The translations under genes and the position numbers were made by a program. The notes beneath the pieces were generated by a model. That model ran no database searches, had not been told where the DNA came from, and saw only the letters and a program-made list of their open reading frames with translations. From positions 35,284-99,283 of the forward strand of contig JAHKAM010000011.1 in NCBI GenBank assembly GCA_018826515.1: DNA of 64,000 nt, in the 5' to 3' direction. Of the stretch, positions 7,430-16,143 are shown one piece after another (within the stretch, counting starts at the first letter, position 1; each line of letters begins with the position of its first letter). Source of the DNA: Alphaproteobacteria bacterium (GTDB taxonomy: Bacteria > Pseudomonadota > Alphaproteobacteria > Caulobacterales > Caulobacteraceae).

Positions 7430-9046
7430 TCAGGCGGCTTTTGTGACCGGTGCGTGCTCGACTGCGCCGCCGCCCATCACGAGCCGGATGGCGTGGAGCA
7501 GAGCGTCGGGCTGGATCGGCTTCTGGGCGACGCCATTCATTCCGGCCGCCAGATATTCCGACTCGTCACGCGGATCGGCGTTGGCGGTCAGGGCCAGAAT
7601 CGGGATTTCGGCGACAGGTCCCCGCAGAGCCCGGATGGCGCGCGTCGCCTGGACTCCGTCCATGACCGGCATCTTGATGTCCATCAGGATCAGATCAAAG
7701 GCCCCGGTCTGGACCCGCTCGACCGCCGCCTGTCCGTCCTCGACGGCTTCGGAGCTGCAGCCGAACAATTCCAGCACCTTGGCGGCGACAAAGCGGTTGG
7801 TGGCGTTGTCGTCCACGACGAGGACGTGAAGGGTGGCGTGATCGGTCGGCTCGGCCATCTGCATGGCCGCCGCCCTCATCTCGCGGGTAGCGCCGGGCAG
7901 GCTCAGGCTGAACCGGAAGCGGGCGCCGCCCTGCGGCGACCGCTCCACCGCGATCGACCCGCTCATCAGCTCGACGATCTGACGGCAGATGGCGAGCCCA
8001 AGGCCGGCGCCCGCGCCTTCGCGGCCGGCATGACCCGTATTGAACGGGTCAAAGATCGTGCCCGCAGCATCGGTCGGCACGCCGGGGCCGCTGTCGTCGA
8101 TGGTCGCGGTGATCGCGATCGCGCCGTCGATCTCGACGCTCGCGATATGGACCGCCACCTCGCCCGCCTGGGTGAATTTCAGGGCGTTGCCGATCAGATT
8201 GTTGAACAGCTGCTTCAGCCGCATCTCGTCGCCGGCCACCCAGTCGTGGCCGGCGGTGTCGTGGGTGACCGTCAGGGTCAGGTTCTTTTCCTGGGCGCGC
8301 GGGCTCCACAGGGCCTTGAGGTCGGCGGCGACGGCGGCGATTTGGACCGGCGCCGTCTCGAAGGTCATCAGTCCGGCCTCCGCGCGCGACATGTCGAGCG
8401 CGTCCGTCAACAGCCGCAACAGGCTCTGACCGGAGTCGAGAATGGTCCGGGCGTAGGGCCGCATGGCCTCCTGGGTGAGTTCGCGCTCCATCAGGGCGGC
8501 GACGCCCAGAACGCCGTTCAGGGGCGTACGGATCTCGTGGCTCATGACCGCCAGGAATTCCGACTTGGCGCGGCTGGAAGCCCGGGCCTCGGCTTCGGCG
8601 CGCGCGAGGTCCCGCGCCAGGGCGCCCATGGCCTCGGCGCGGCGGCGATGAATGGCGTTCCCGGCCTGCAGCACATGCACCCCGGCCCCGACCCCGAAAT
8701 ACAGACCGGCCGAGGTGACCACGAAGCCGTTGAGCAAGCCGCCCAGGTTGGCGTCGTCCATAGACTGGAACAGGGTCTCGGCGTCGGCGTCGGCGTCGAG
8801 AATGCGTGGGGCGGCGTCCATGAAGGTGGCGGCGGGGCGCTTCGCGTACAGGGCGCGCCCGAACTCCGCCGCCATCTTGAGTGTGAAGGCGTTGCGTTCG
8901 ATCAGACCGACCGGGCGCTGGTCGGAATCGACCACCGCGATGATCAGGGTGTCCGGCTCGCGCTGAAAGCGGTCGAAGACCTCGGCGCCGGGTGTATCCG
9001 GTCCGATCGGCAGCGCCGCGCTCGCAAAATCACCGATCCTGGCCAT
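7430..9046 (-). CDS. Cytoplasmic hybrid histidine kinase with N-terminal CBS-like sensor and receiver domain
   Basis: The 538-residue protein begins with a region of about 130 residues that looks like a single CBS-like module (RPVGLIERNAFTLKMAAEFG, then YAKRPAATFMD), a type seen in front of GGDEF and kinase domains. A coiled linker leads to the HisKA domain with phospho-accepting His170 (MSHEIRTPLNG). The HATPase_c domain keeps the N box (NNLIGNALKFT), DDSGPGVP and GAGLGLAICRQIV. A C-terminal receiver domain has the acidic pair VVDDN, Asp456 (MDIKMPVMDG) and the Lys in QKPIQP. No membrane segments are seen, so it should sense a cytoplasmic ligand. Its phosphotransfer partner is not encoded nearby. 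Confidence 0.9.
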   Translation of the reverse strand: MARIGDFASAALPIGPDTPGAEVFDRFQREPDTLIIAVVDSDQRPVGLIERNAFTLKMAAEFGRALYAKRPAATFMDAAPRILDADADAETLFQSMDDANLGGLLNGFVVTSAGLYFGVGAGVHVLQAGNAIHRRRAEAMGALARDLARAEAEARASSRAKSEFLAVMSHEIRTPLNGVLGVAALMERELTQEAMRPYARTILDSGQSLLRLLTDALDMSRAEAGLMTFETAPVQIAAVAADLKALWSPRAQEKNLTLTVTHDTAGHDWVAGDEMRLKQLFNNLIGNALKFTQAGEVAVHIASVEIDGAIAITATIDDSGPGVPTDAAGTIFDPFNTGHAGREGAGAGLGLAICRQIVELMSGSIAVERSPQGGARFRFSLSLPGATREMRAAAMQMAEPTDHATLHVLVVDDNATNRFVAAKVLELFGCSSEAVEDGQAAVERVQTGAFDLILMDIKMPVMDGVQATRAIRALRGPVAEIPILALTANADPRDESEYLAAGMNGVAQKPIQPDALLHAIRLVMGGGAVEHAPVTKAA

Positions 9047-9118
9047 ACAACACTCCCGCTTGGCCAGGGGGATAGTCGACGTCGCTTAACGCCGGCTTTG
9101 CCGCGCGTGAATGTTTTC

Positions 9119-9138
9119 TGATATTCTCTTGAATATCA
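9119..9138. repeat. Perfect 8-bp inverted repeat between the kinase and the Mur-ligase gene
   Basis: TGATATTC and GAATATCA are separated by four bases (TCTT). The right arm overlaps the stop codon of the Mur-ligase gene, and the repeat lies about 73-92 bases upstream of the kinase start. There is no T-run on the transcribed (reverse) side, so a simple terminator is not well supported. An operator for the kinase gene is the other option. Confidence 0.4.
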
Positions 9139-10545
9139 ATCTGTAAGCGGACGATGTAGCCGATCCAGAAGCGTTGCTGCGAACACCGAGAGGGTATCGT
9201 CGCGCGCGCCCATGATGATGATCCGGTCCCCCGGCCGGGCCAGTTCGATCAGCCGCTCTCCGCAGGCTTCGCGCGTGGCCAGGGCCTCGGCGTCGCGGCC
9301 GGCGGCGCGGATGCCCGCGGCGATGTCCTCGCTGCCGATGGAGCGGTCGGTCGTGCCGCCGAAATAGACGGGCTCGGGCATCAGCAGGACGTCGTGCTCG
9401 CGCATCAGGCCGGCGAAGCCGTCGATGAACTCGCGTTGCATCAGCCGAAGGGGTCCGAAGCCGTGCGGCTGGAACAGGATCAGCAGCCGCCCCTCGAAGG
9501 CATGCAGGGTCTTCAGTGTGGCGGCGATCTTGTCCGGGTTGTGGGCGAAGTCGTCGATGACGGTGACGCCGCTCGCGGTCCCGACCACCTCCATGCGACG
9601 GCGGATGCCGGAAAAGGTCTCCAGCGCGGCGACCGCTTCGGCGAGGGGCACGCCGACGGCGCGGACCGCGCCGACGGCCGCGAGCGCATTGGCGACATTA
9701 TGGGCGCCCGGGACCTTGAGGATGACGGGACAGGTCGCGCCGTCCCGCTCGGTCAGGGTGAAGCGAACGCCGGTCGGCAGGGGCTCCAGGTCGTGGGCGT
9801 TGAGGGTGGCCGCCTCCTCGCCGAGGGCGAAGGTTGTGACCTTTTCGGCCGGCAGTGACTGGGCGAGCGCCTGGGTCTCGAGATTGTCGAGATTGAGCAC
9901 GGCCTTCGCCGCCCGGCCGGTGAAGCCGCCGAACAGATCGCGCAGCTCCTCCATCGACTTGTGGTCCAGCGAGATGTTGGAGACCACGGCGACGGTCGGA
10001 TCATAGCGGGCGATGGAGCCGTCGGACTCGTCGACCTCGGAGACGAACAGGTCGGGGCCGCCGATCAGGGCGCTGGCGAATGGATGATCGGCGTCGGCGA
10101 AATTCTTCATCACCGCGCCGTTCATCACGGTCGGCTCGCGGCCCGACTGATGCAGGATCCAGGCGATCATGCCGGTGATTGTCGACTTGCCGCTGGTGCC
10201 GGCCACGCCGATCGAGACCGGTGCGGCGTTGAACAGCTGGCTGAGGAGTTCGGGTCGGGTGACGATCCGCGCGCCGGCGCGTTTCGCCGCGCCGATGTCG
10301 GGCACCGTGTCCTCGATGGCGCCGGTGGCCACGACGGTCTGTTCCGCGCGTACGACGCCCGAGCCGTCCTGCGGATGCAGGGTCACGCCATGGGCTTCCA
10401 GCCATGCGAATTTCTCGGGCGTGCGGCCCTGGTCGCGGGAGCGATCAGAGCCCTCGATCCGGCCGCCACGCGCCTGGACGATCATCGCCAGCGGGAGCAT
10501 TCCCGAGCCGCCGATGCCGCAGAAGAAATAGTCGTCTTGATTCAT
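9136..10545 (-). CDS. mpl: Mur ligase family protein, probable UDP-MurNAc:tripeptide ligase (Mpl-like)
   Basis: The 469-residue protein has the three-domain Mur ligase layout: N-terminal nucleotide-binding fold (FCGIGGSGMLPLA), ATP-binding P-loop (GVAGTSGKSTITGMI) and EVDESDGSI in the central domain, and a C-terminal domain starting near IDDFAHNPDKI. Both MurC and Mpl share this layout. Mpl (muropeptide recycling, joining L-Ala-gamma-D-Glu-mDAP to UDP-MurNAc) is preferred because the gene is divergent from an LD-carboxypeptidase, the enzyme that makes that tripeptide, and lies outside any division/cell-wall cluster. The length fits Mpl (about 450-470). MurC cannot be excluded by motif reading alone. 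Confidence 0.72.
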   Translation of the reverse strand: MNQDDYFFCGIGGSGMLPLAMIVQARGGRIEGSDRSRDQGRTPEKFAWLEAHGVTLHPQDGSGVVRAEQTVVATGAIEDTVPDIGAAKRAGARIVTRPELLSQLFNAAPVSIGVAGTSGKSTITGMIAWILHQSGREPTVMNGAVMKNFADADHPFASALIGGPDLFVSEVDESDGSIARYDPTVAVVSNISLDHKSMEELRDLFGGFTGRAAKAVLNLDNLETQALAQSLPAEKVTTFALGEEAATLNAHDLEPLPTGVRFTLTERDGATCPVILKVPGAHNVANALAAVGAVRAVGVPLAEAVAALETFSGIRRRMEVVGTASGVTVIDDFAHNPDKIAATLKTLHAFEGRLLILFQPHGFGPLRLMQREFIDGFAGLMREHDVLLMPEPVYFGGTTDRSIGSEDIAAGIRAAGRDAEALATREACGERLIELARPGDRIIIMGARDDTLSVFAATLLDRLHRPLTD

Positions 10546-10613
10546 GAGGGCGAAACCGGGGAATGTCCGGCGGCCTGACTAGCACGGGCGAGGCGAGAGG
10601 CCAGCGGCTCAGC

Positions 10614-11435
10614 ATGAAGATCGGCATCGTCAACGCCAGTTCGCGCTTCAGCAAGGAGCGGGCCGAGGCCGTTCTGGCCTGGTTCGCGGCCAATTTCCCC
10701 GATGGCTCGGTGACGGCGAGCTTTCACCCGGCCAGTTTCGGCAAACACGGCCATTTCGGCGGCGACGACGCCAGCCGGGCGGCCGCCTTTGTCGAATACG
10801 CCAATGATCCGCGGCTGGACGCCGTCTGGTTCGCGCGCGGCGGCTATGGCTCTTGCCGGATCGCCGAGGCGGTGCTGCCGCGACTGACGGCGACGGCCCG
10901 CAAGAAGCGCTACCTCGGTTATTCCGACGCCGGCAGCATTCTGGCCCTGCTCTACAAGGCCGGCTTTCCGCAGGTCGCCCATGGGCCGATGGCCTCGGAC
11001 GCCGTGCGCAACGACGCCACGGCGTGGCGGGCGCTGAACTGGTTGAGGTCGGGCGACCCGGCGTCATGGGAGGCGTCGCTGGCCGACGATCCACGCCCGG
11101 CGGTCGCCTTCAACCTCAGTATTCTGGACGCTCTGGTCGGGACGGCGCTTGAACCCGACCTGACCGGCCATGTGCTGATGCTCGAGGATGTGTCGGAGCC
11201 CCTGTACCGGATCGACCGGATGATGTTCCACCTGACCGGCCAGGCCTCGATCCGCAGGGTGGCGGGCATCCGGATGGGGCGGGTGTCGGCCATCGTCGAG
11301 AACGATCCCGACTTCGGGCTGACGGCGGATGAGATCTGCCGCTACTGGTGCGACCGTTCGGGTATTCCCTACCTCGGAACCGCCGACATCGGACACGACC
11401 GCCAGAACACGGTGGTTCCCTTCGGGCCCCGATAG
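10614..11435 (+). CDS. ldcA: LD-carboxypeptidase (S66 family), muropeptide recycling
   Basis: LdcA removes the terminal D-Ala from the recycled tetrapeptide in the cytoplasm. The 273-residue protein has the expected triad: Ser104 in GYSDAGS, Glu191 in LMLEDVSEPLYRIDRM and His261 in GHDRQNTVVPFG. The family hallmark RGGYGS is also present. The ATG at 10614 begins MKIGIVNASS, the usual N-terminus; an upstream in-frame ATG at 10563 would add an unlikely 17 residues. No signal peptide is present. It is divergent from the Mpl-like ligase with only 68 bases between the starts, so the two recycling steps probably share a control region. Confidence 0.88.
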   Translation: MKIGIVNASSRFSKERAEAVLAWFAANFPDGSVTASFHPASFGKHGHFGGDDASRAAAFVEYANDPRLDAVWFARGGYGSCRIAEAVLPRLTATARKKRYLGYSDAGSILALLYKAGFPQVAHGPMASDAVRNDATAWRALNWLRSGDPASWEASLADDPRPAVAFNLSILDALVGTALEPDLTGHVLMLEDVSEPLYRIDRMMFHLTGQASIRRVAGIRMGRVSAIVENDPDFGLTADEICRYWCDRSGIPYLGTADIGHDRQNTVVPFGPR

Positions 11436-11453
11436 GCGAACGGCGTTCGCCTT
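11434..11453 (+). terminator. Hairpin at the end of the LD-carboxypeptidase gene
   Basis: AGGCGAAC and GTTCGCCT form an 8-bp stem with a three-base GGC loop, overlapping the TAG stop of the upstream gene. Only a short TT follows, so it is a weak intrinsic terminator at best. Confidence 0.4.
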
Positions 11454-11663
11454 GCCGGGGAAGACGGTCGACGGCGGCGCCGGCCCGTCGTCAGATGAGG
11501 TTCTACGGGGCTCCGGCGTGTCGTGCCGAGCCCGCGACGCCCTTGGGGAGGGGTGTTCGCAGTGGCGGTCTGGCCGGCGGCGGGGGTGCGCCGGCCGGAC
11601 CGCGACCATCGGTCATGCGACGACGCTGGCGCCCGCGCCGGCCAAGCGCCATCTTGGACAGGC

Positions 11664-12611
11664 ATGAACCGACGCTCCCTTCTTTTTCGCGCCGCGGGAC
11701 TGGCCGCCGTCGTCGGCGGCGCATGGTGGGCCCGCGAAAACCTGCTGTGGCCGAAACCGGACCTGGCGTTCGGCGCGACCGGCGCCACGCCCTGGCTGCC
11801 GTTCGCCCGGCCGGCTCTGGTGCCGACGGTTCGGGTCAGGCTCGGCGACCGCGAGGTCGTCGCCCTGATCGACAGCGGAGCCCAGTATTCGGTGATCGAC
11901 CGGGCGCTGGTGGCGGCGCTGCCCTCCGCGGGCCGTTCGGTCTTCGATATGCCGCTGGTCGCCTATGGCGTGGGTGGCGGAGCGCAGGTGGGACGCGGCA
12001 CGACCCTGTCGGTGGATCTTCCGGGCCTCGCCATTCGGGGCCTGCGGGCGGCCATTCTGGATCTGGGGCCGCTGGCGTCGGACCAGGGGCTGAGGACGCC
12101 GCTGATCCTCGGGCAGGACGTGCTGGGGGAGACGGTGCTGGCGCTGGATCCGGCGCGGCGGCATGCCCGGCTGGTCCGGCGCGAGGCCTTTGTGCGACCG
12201 CCCGATATGGCGCCGGCGACGGTAGGCCGGCAGGGCGGGGCCATGACGGCCGCGGTGACGGTCGAAGGCTCCCTTGTCACCGCCGTGATCGACACCGGCG
12301 CCTCGGCCCTGCTGGGTCTCAGCCGCGAAGCGGCCGCGGGCGCGGGCCTGATGGACGGGCGGCCACAGGGCAGCGGCGTCAGCCTGGTTCTGGGCGGGTC
12401 CATCCGCGCGTCCATGGTCGAGGCGGAGACGGTGACCTTCGCCGATCACCTGTACCGCCGTGTCACCGTGGGCGTGTTCGACCAGCCGCCGCTGCCGAAC
12501 TTCCCCGGCGGCCTGCTGGGCATGGAGGCCTTCACGGGCCGGCGGATGGCCATGGATCTTGGCGCCGGCGCCCTGTTCGTGACGCGACCGATGGACCTGA
12601 CTGTCAGCTGA
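11664..12611 (+). CDS. Secreted retropepsin-like aspartyl protease family protein with two DxG motifs
   Basis: The 315-residue protein starts with a twin-Arg-like/Sec signal (MNRRSLLFRAAGLAAVVGG). It has two copies of the retroviral-type aspartyl protease half: ALIDSGAQYSVID with Asp70 and AVIDTGASALLGLS with Asp210, each followed by a hydrophobic-Gly segment (LGQDVLGE, LLGMEAF). Two halves in one chain could form an internal pseudodimer active site. It is predicted to be exported or membrane-tethered. An upstream in-frame codon would extend it by 47 residues of unlikely composition, so the ATG at 11664 is used. The substrate is unknown. It converges on the ypfJ-like gene with a 3-base gap. 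Confidence 0.78.
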   Translation: MNRRSLLFRAAGLAAVVGGAWWARENLLWPKPDLAFGATGATPWLPFARPALVPTVRVRLGDREVVALIDSGAQYSVIDRALVAALPSAGRSVFDMPLVAYGVGGGAQVGRGTTLSVDLPGLAIRGLRAAILDLGPLASDQGLRTPLILGQDVLGETVLALDPARRHARLVRREAFVRPPDMAPATVGRQGGAMTAAVTVEGSLVTAVIDTGASALLGLSREAAAGAGLMDGRPQGSGVSLVLGGSIRASMVEAETVTFADHLYRRVTVGVFDQPPLPNFPGGLLGMEAFTGRRMAMDLGAGALFVTRPMDLTVS

Positions 12612-12614
12612 CCC

Positions 12615-13460
12615 CTACAGGGCCTGGAAGGTGTCGCAGGCGGCGGGGTCGCCGGATTCATAGCCGCGCCGCAGCCATTCGACCCGCTGGGCCGAGGAGC
12701 CGTGGGTGAAGCCCTCCGGCTGGACCTGTCCGCCCTGACGACGTTGCAGCGTGTCGTCGCCGATGGCCGAGGCCGTCTGCATGCCGGCCTCGAGATCGCC
12801 GGCCTCCAGCGCCACTTCGCCGTTGGACACCGACGCGGCGTTGCGGGCCCAGACTCCGGCGTAGCAGTCGGCCTGGAGTTCGAGGGCGACGGAATAACGA
12901 TTGGCTTCCGCCTGGCCGGAGGCGCGCTGCTGCGCCGCGCGAACCTGGTCCGAGAGGCCCGTCAGGGTCTGGATGTGGTGGCCGTATTCGTGGGCGATGA
13001 CATAGGCGCGGGCGAAATCGGCGCTCGAGGCGCCCAGATCCGTCTCCAGCTGCGACCAGAAGGACAGGTCGAGGTACACGTGCCGGTCGGCCGGGCAGTA
13101 GAAGGGTCCCATCGCCGCCTGCCCGAACCCGCAGCCGGTGTTCGTGCCCTGTTCGTAGAGAGTCACGGTCGGGGGCTGATAGCCCTGGATCCGGCTCGTC
13201 CAGACGTCGTCGATATTGGCGCCGATGACGTCGACGAAGGCGCCGGCCTGGTCGGTCGGGCTGCCCTGACGGCCTTCGGAGACGCCGGCGCCGCCGAACT
13301 GGCTGGCCAGCTGGGTCGTGGTGGCCGGGTCTATGTCGAAAACGAAATAGCCGATCGCAGCCAGAATCATGACGCCGATGCCGCCCCCGGCCATGGCTCC
13401 GCCGCCCAGGCCGCGCCTGTCATCGATGTTGCCGCCGCGCCGTCCGCCCTGCCACCGCAT
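12615..13460 (-). CDS. ypfJ: YpfJ-like neutral zinc metallopeptidase, single membrane span
   Basis: The 281-residue protein has a Gly-rich N-terminus, one membrane helix (about residues 25-43) and a periplasmic zinc protease domain. The zinc motif is HEYGHH with His157, Glu158 and His161; a downstream ELQADCYAG segment provides the third ligand region. Conserved Cys pairs (TGCGFG, YCPAD, AACDTF) suggest disulphides. The ATG at 13460 is chosen over 13466 because GGAG lies 7 bases before it. It belongs to the neutral zinc metallopeptidase family (DUF before); the substrate is unknown. Confidence 0.85.
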   Translation of the reverse strand: MRWQGGRRGGNIDDRRGLGGGAMAGGGIGVMILAAIGYFVFDIDPATTTQLASQFGGAGVSEGRQGSPTDQAGAFVDVIGANIDDVWTSRIQGYQPPTVTLYEQGTNTGCGFGQAAMGPFYCPADRHVYLDLSFWSQLETDLGASSADFARAYVIAHEYGHHIQTLTGLSDQVRAAQQRASGQAEANRYSVALELQADCYAGVWARNAASVSNGEVALEAGDLEAGMQTASAIGDDTLQRRQGGQVQPEGFTHGSSAQRVEWLRRGYESGDPAACDTFQAL

Positions 13461-13554
13461 GATCATTCTCCCTCAGCCCTGAAACTCAAGCTAGGCCGGA
13501 ACGCGGGCCGAGGGGAAGGGATGCAGCCCGAAAGGCGAAGTCCGTTCGCCCGGT

Positions 13555-13944
13555 TCAGTCGCGGGGTCGGTCCAGCCAGTCGTCGATCTGGCCGACATCG
13601 GCGGACACGGCCCGACGGCGTTCGGTGGCCGACCGACGCAGGGCACGCTCCTCTTCGGGGGTGCGCAGGGCGGGCAGGGGCGGGGGCTGAACCGGCTCCG
13701 GCAGGCGGGCGGCCTCGATCCGCTGACGGTTGAGACGGGTCTCCAGCTCCAGCTGCTGCGCGAAGGCGGCGCGCTGGTCAGCCTGGGCCCGCAACCGCCC
13801 CATCTCCAGCCGGTGCTGGTCGGCCTGGTAGCGATGCGGATCATAGGCCGGCGCGCCGGGTCGCGGCTGCCAGGTCTGGGTCTGCGCCGCCGCGGGGGCC
13901 GCGGTCAGCAGGGTCAGGGCGATGAGCGCGCGAACGACCGTCAT
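13555..13944 (-). CDS. Small secreted protein, Gln/Arg-rich, function unknown
   Basis: The 129-residue product starts with a clear signal peptide (MTVVRALIALTLLTAAPAAA). The mature part is rich in Gln, Arg and Ala, with a probable coiled-coil stretch (ADQRAAFAQQLELETRLNRQ) and a charged C-terminus. No catalytic motif or named domain was recognised. The ATG at 13944 is selected as the first residue of the signal peptide; an in-frame start 12 codons earlier would spoil it. A periplasmic structural or chaperone-like role is possible but unsupported. Confidence 0.65.
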   Translation of the reverse strand: MTVVRALIALTLLTAAPAAAQTQTWQPRPGAPAYDPHRYQADQHRLEMGRLRAQADQRAAFAQQLELETRLNRQRIEAARLPEPVQPPPLPALRTPEEERALRRSATERRRAVSADVGQIDDWLDRPRD

Positions 13945-13989
13945 GGGACAGAAGATGGCGCCTGGGCCGCCGACCTCCAAGCGTGGCCG

Positions 13990-14646
13990 TCAGCCGGTCT
14001 CTGCCAGGGTCCAGACCCGGGTGCGTTTGACGGCGTCGTCCTCGAGCTCGCGCGTGGTGGGAACGACGTATTCGGCGAGGAGGTCGAACCCCGCCTTCGG
14101 GAAATAGGTCCGCAACGGGTCGCCGACGAGCACCCGCGTCCCCTGCGCCGCGGCCTGGGTCAGCCAGGCCAACACCCGGCCGGCCATTGGTTGTTCATAG
14201 AAGACGTCGCCCGCGCAGATAAGCTCCGCGGGCGGCGGCGGACGGTCCAGAAGATCGGCGTCGGTGAAGCCCAGGGCGACATCATTGACGGAAGCGTTGA
14301 GCGCCACGGCCGCGCCGCAGAAGGGATCGATGTCGGCGCACAGGACCGAGGCGGCGCCGGCCCGCATGGCCGCGATCCCCACCAGACCCGAGCCGGCGGC
14401 GAGATCGAGCACCTGCTTTCCGGCGGCCTCGCCGGGATTGTCCAGCAGCCATCGCGCCAGTCCCTGCCCGCCCGCCCAGGCGAAGGCCCAGAACGGCGGC
14501 GGCAGACCTATCTCGCCCAGTTCCTCCTCCGTCAGCCGCCAGATCGGCGTGATCTCGTCCGCCAGCCACAGGGAGATCTCCGGCGCGTGCGGCACAGGCT
14601 GGAGCCGGGTGTTGGCGAGGATGAAGGCCGTGGGATCGGTGATCAC
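13990..14646 (-). CDS. Class I SAM-dependent methyltransferase (ETFB-lysine / Nnt1-like)
   Basis: The 218-residue protein has the Rossmann methyltransferase motifs VLDLAAGSGLVGIAA (motif I), CADIDPF (motif II) and ICAGDVFYEQ (post II). The PFWAFAWAGGQGLARWLLDN segment in front of motif I is typical of the protein-lysine methyltransferase group that includes METTL20 and its bacterial homologues, which modify the electron-transfer flavoprotein beta subunit. This assignment is by motif resemblance. It overlaps the desaturase stop by four bases (ATGA), so the two are co-transcribed, desaturase first. Confidence 0.75.
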   Translation of the reverse strand: MITDPTAFILANTRLQPVPHAPEISLWLADEITPIWRLTEEELGEIGLPPPFWAFAWAGGQGLARWLLDNPGEAAGKQVLDLAAGSGLVGIAAMRAGAASVLCADIDPFCGAAVALNASVNDVALGFTDADLLDRPPPPAELICAGDVFYEQPMAGRVLAWLTQAAAQGTRVLVGDPLRTYFPKAGFDLLAEYVVPTTRELEDDAVKRTRVWTLAETG

Positions 14647-15578
14647 GCCTTGGCGGACGCCTCACGGAGGACGGCGAGATAGCCCGGGGCCACCTCCATC
14701 CGTTCGCCTTGCGGCCGGCTGCGCACCGCCCGGTGCAGTTGCGGAAGCTGCCAGCAAGGGACGTGCATGAACAGGTGATGCTCGGCGTGGAAATTGACCC
14801 AGTAGGGGGCGATGAAGGCGCGCTCCCACCAGGACGCCCGCGTGGTGCGGGCGGCACGCCAGGGGTCGGAGGCGGAGCCCTCGACGCAGGCGTGTTCGGC
14901 GATGTTCCTCAGCCTGGTGACCATGGGGAACCAGGTCGCCAGAGGCAGCAGCCAAAGGGCGAAGTACGCCCACCAGACGCCGGCGAGCATGGCCATCGCG
15001 AGCAGGACGGCGTTGACCAGCAGAAAGGAGGCGACCGAACGGCCGGTGACGACGGCGCCCTCGGCGAGATCCTCGTCGCGGCGCGAGGCGAAGGCCTGGA
15101 AGGCGAACAGCACCCGCTGTTTGAAGAAGGTCTGACCGGTCAGGTCGCGCAGGATCTTGCGGCGCAGCGAGGCGCGGGTGACCGGGAAGGGGGCGGACAG
15201 GATCAGATCGGGGTCCTCGGCCTGCTGGGCGTATTTGTGATGGGCCAGATGATAGGGGCGGTAGGCGGTCAGCGACGCCCCGACCGGGACGGCGCACAGC
15301 CAATGGCCGAGAAGATCGTTCAGCCGCCGGTTCGGCGACAGGCCGCCGTGCGCCGCTTCATGCATCAGTATGGCCAGCCCGAGCTGCCGCGTCCCAACCA
15401 CGGCGACGCTCAGCGGGATCAGGACCGGCCAGATCAGGCCCGCCGCGACGGCCAAGGCGATGACGGCCCAGCAGTGCAGCACCAGCAGCGGGCCCATCCA
15501 GGGCGACCGCGTCTGGAAGGGCGCCCAGTCGTCGGGCGTGAACAGATCGGACGGCCGGATGCGGGGCGCGGCGGGCAT
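14643..15578 (-). CDS. Membrane fatty acid desaturase / hydroxylase-type di-iron enzyme
   Basis: The 311-residue integral membrane protein has the three His boxes of the family: HEAAHGG, HLAHH and HAEHH, plus hydrophobic segments at about residues 30-70 and 175-215. Such enzymes introduce double bonds or hydroxyl groups into fatty acyl chains or carotenoids with O2 and electrons from a ferredoxin or cytochrome b5. Sequence around the second and third boxes (NFHAEHHLFMHVPCWQLP) resembles fatty acid desaturases more than carotenoid ketolases. It heads a two-gene unit with the methyltransferase. Confidence 0.85.
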   Translation of the reverse strand: MPAAPRIRPSDLFTPDDWAPFQTRSPWMGPLLVLHCWAVIALAVAAGLIWPVLIPLSVAVVGTRQLGLAILMHEAAHGGLSPNRRLNDLLGHWLCAVPVGASLTAYRPYHLAHHKYAQQAEDPDLILSAPFPVTRASLRRKILRDLTGQTFFKQRVLFAFQAFASRRDEDLAEGAVVTGRSVASFLLVNAVLLAMAMLAGVWWAYFALWLLPLATWFPMVTRLRNIAEHACVEGSASDPWRAARTTRASWWERAFIAPYWVNFHAEHHLFMHVPCWQLPQLHRAVRSRPQGERMEVAPGYLAVLREASAKA

Positions 15579-15654
15579 GGCTCACGATACGCCTCCAGGG
15601 CGCGGACCGGAAGCGCGGTTCAGCGGCGGCAGCGGAAATGTCGACGCCCGGAAT

Positions 15655-15669
15655 TCAGGCGAACCTAAC
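15655..15669 (-). promoter_or_regulatory. Operator-like motif copy 1 of the XRE cassette
   Basis: TCAGGCGAACCTAAC (reverse complement GTTAGGTTCGCCTGA) is 14/15 identical to the copy at 16346-16360. It lies upstream of the small membrane protein/XRE pair. Confidence 0.5.
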
Positions 15670-15673
15670 AAAA

Positions 15674-15718
15674 TGTCAGGTTGACATGACATAATCCGAA
15701 TGTAAGGTTAGGCTTACA
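15674..15718 (+). promoter_or_regulatory. Promoter with two operator-like inverted repeats in front of the membrane protein/XRE pair
   Basis: Two inverted repeats occur: TGTCAGGTTGACA (15674-15686), which contains a TTGACA -35-like hexamer, and TGTAAG/CTTACA around GTTAGG (15701-15718), which covers a weak -10 region (TAAGGT) 16 bases downstream. Both contain the same GTnAGGTT core as the copies at 15655 and 16346. An XRE dimer binding here would block RNA polymerase, suggesting autorepression. Confidence 0.5.
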
Positions 15719-15738
15719 TCAAGTCAGGAATGCCTTCC

Positions 15739-16143
15739 ATGCTCAACCTCGGAAAATCCGCCTCTTCCGCGCACAAACGGTACGTCTTCCGGACCGTGGC
15801 CTTCATGACCGGCTATGTGGCGGTGAATGTCGCCGCCATCTTCGGCGCCTTCGACGACATCGACTCCCCGGTCGCGGCCTGGGCGCTCGCCCTGACGGTA
15901 TCGGCGCCCGTGATCGGCCAGATCTGGGCCACTCTGGCGCTGATGAGGGAGTCGGACGAGTTCGTCCGCGCCGTGACGGCGAAACAGTTCATTCTCGCGG
16001 CCGGAGCCGCCATGGCCGTCGCCAGCGTCTGGGGCTTTGGCGAAAGCTATGCCGCGGCGCCGCACATCCCGGCCTGGATCATCTATCCGCTGTTCTGGGC
16101 CTGCTTCGGGGTGATCGCGCCCTTCGTGAGGTCGTCGAACTGA
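15739..16143 (+). CDS. Small four-helix membrane protein, partner of the XRE regulator
   Basis: The 134-residue protein shows four hydrophobic segments (TVAFMTGYVAVNVAAIFGAF, AAWALALTVSAPVIGQIWAT, FILAAGAAMAVASVWGFG, PAWIIYPLFWACFGVIAPFV). A conserved acidic/basic stretch, LMRESDEFVRAVTAKQ, lies between helices 2 and 3. The ATG at 15739 has AGGA about 9 bases upstream; an ATG at 15730 is too close to it. The stop overlaps the XRE start by one base, so the two are translationally coupled. Such pairs are widespread in alpha- and gammaproteobacteria; the molecular role is not known. Confidence 0.72.
   Translation: MLNLGKSASSAHKRYVFRTVAFMTGYVAVNVAAIFGAFDDIDSPVAAWALALTVSAPVIGQIWATLALMRESDEFVRAVTAKQFILAAGAAMAVASVWGFGESYAAAPHIPAWIIYPLFWACFGVIAPFVRSSN

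Noticed and set aside
7454..9121. A 555-residue forward frame over the hybrid kinase
   Set aside because: It is antisense to a well-defined histidine kinase with receiver domain.
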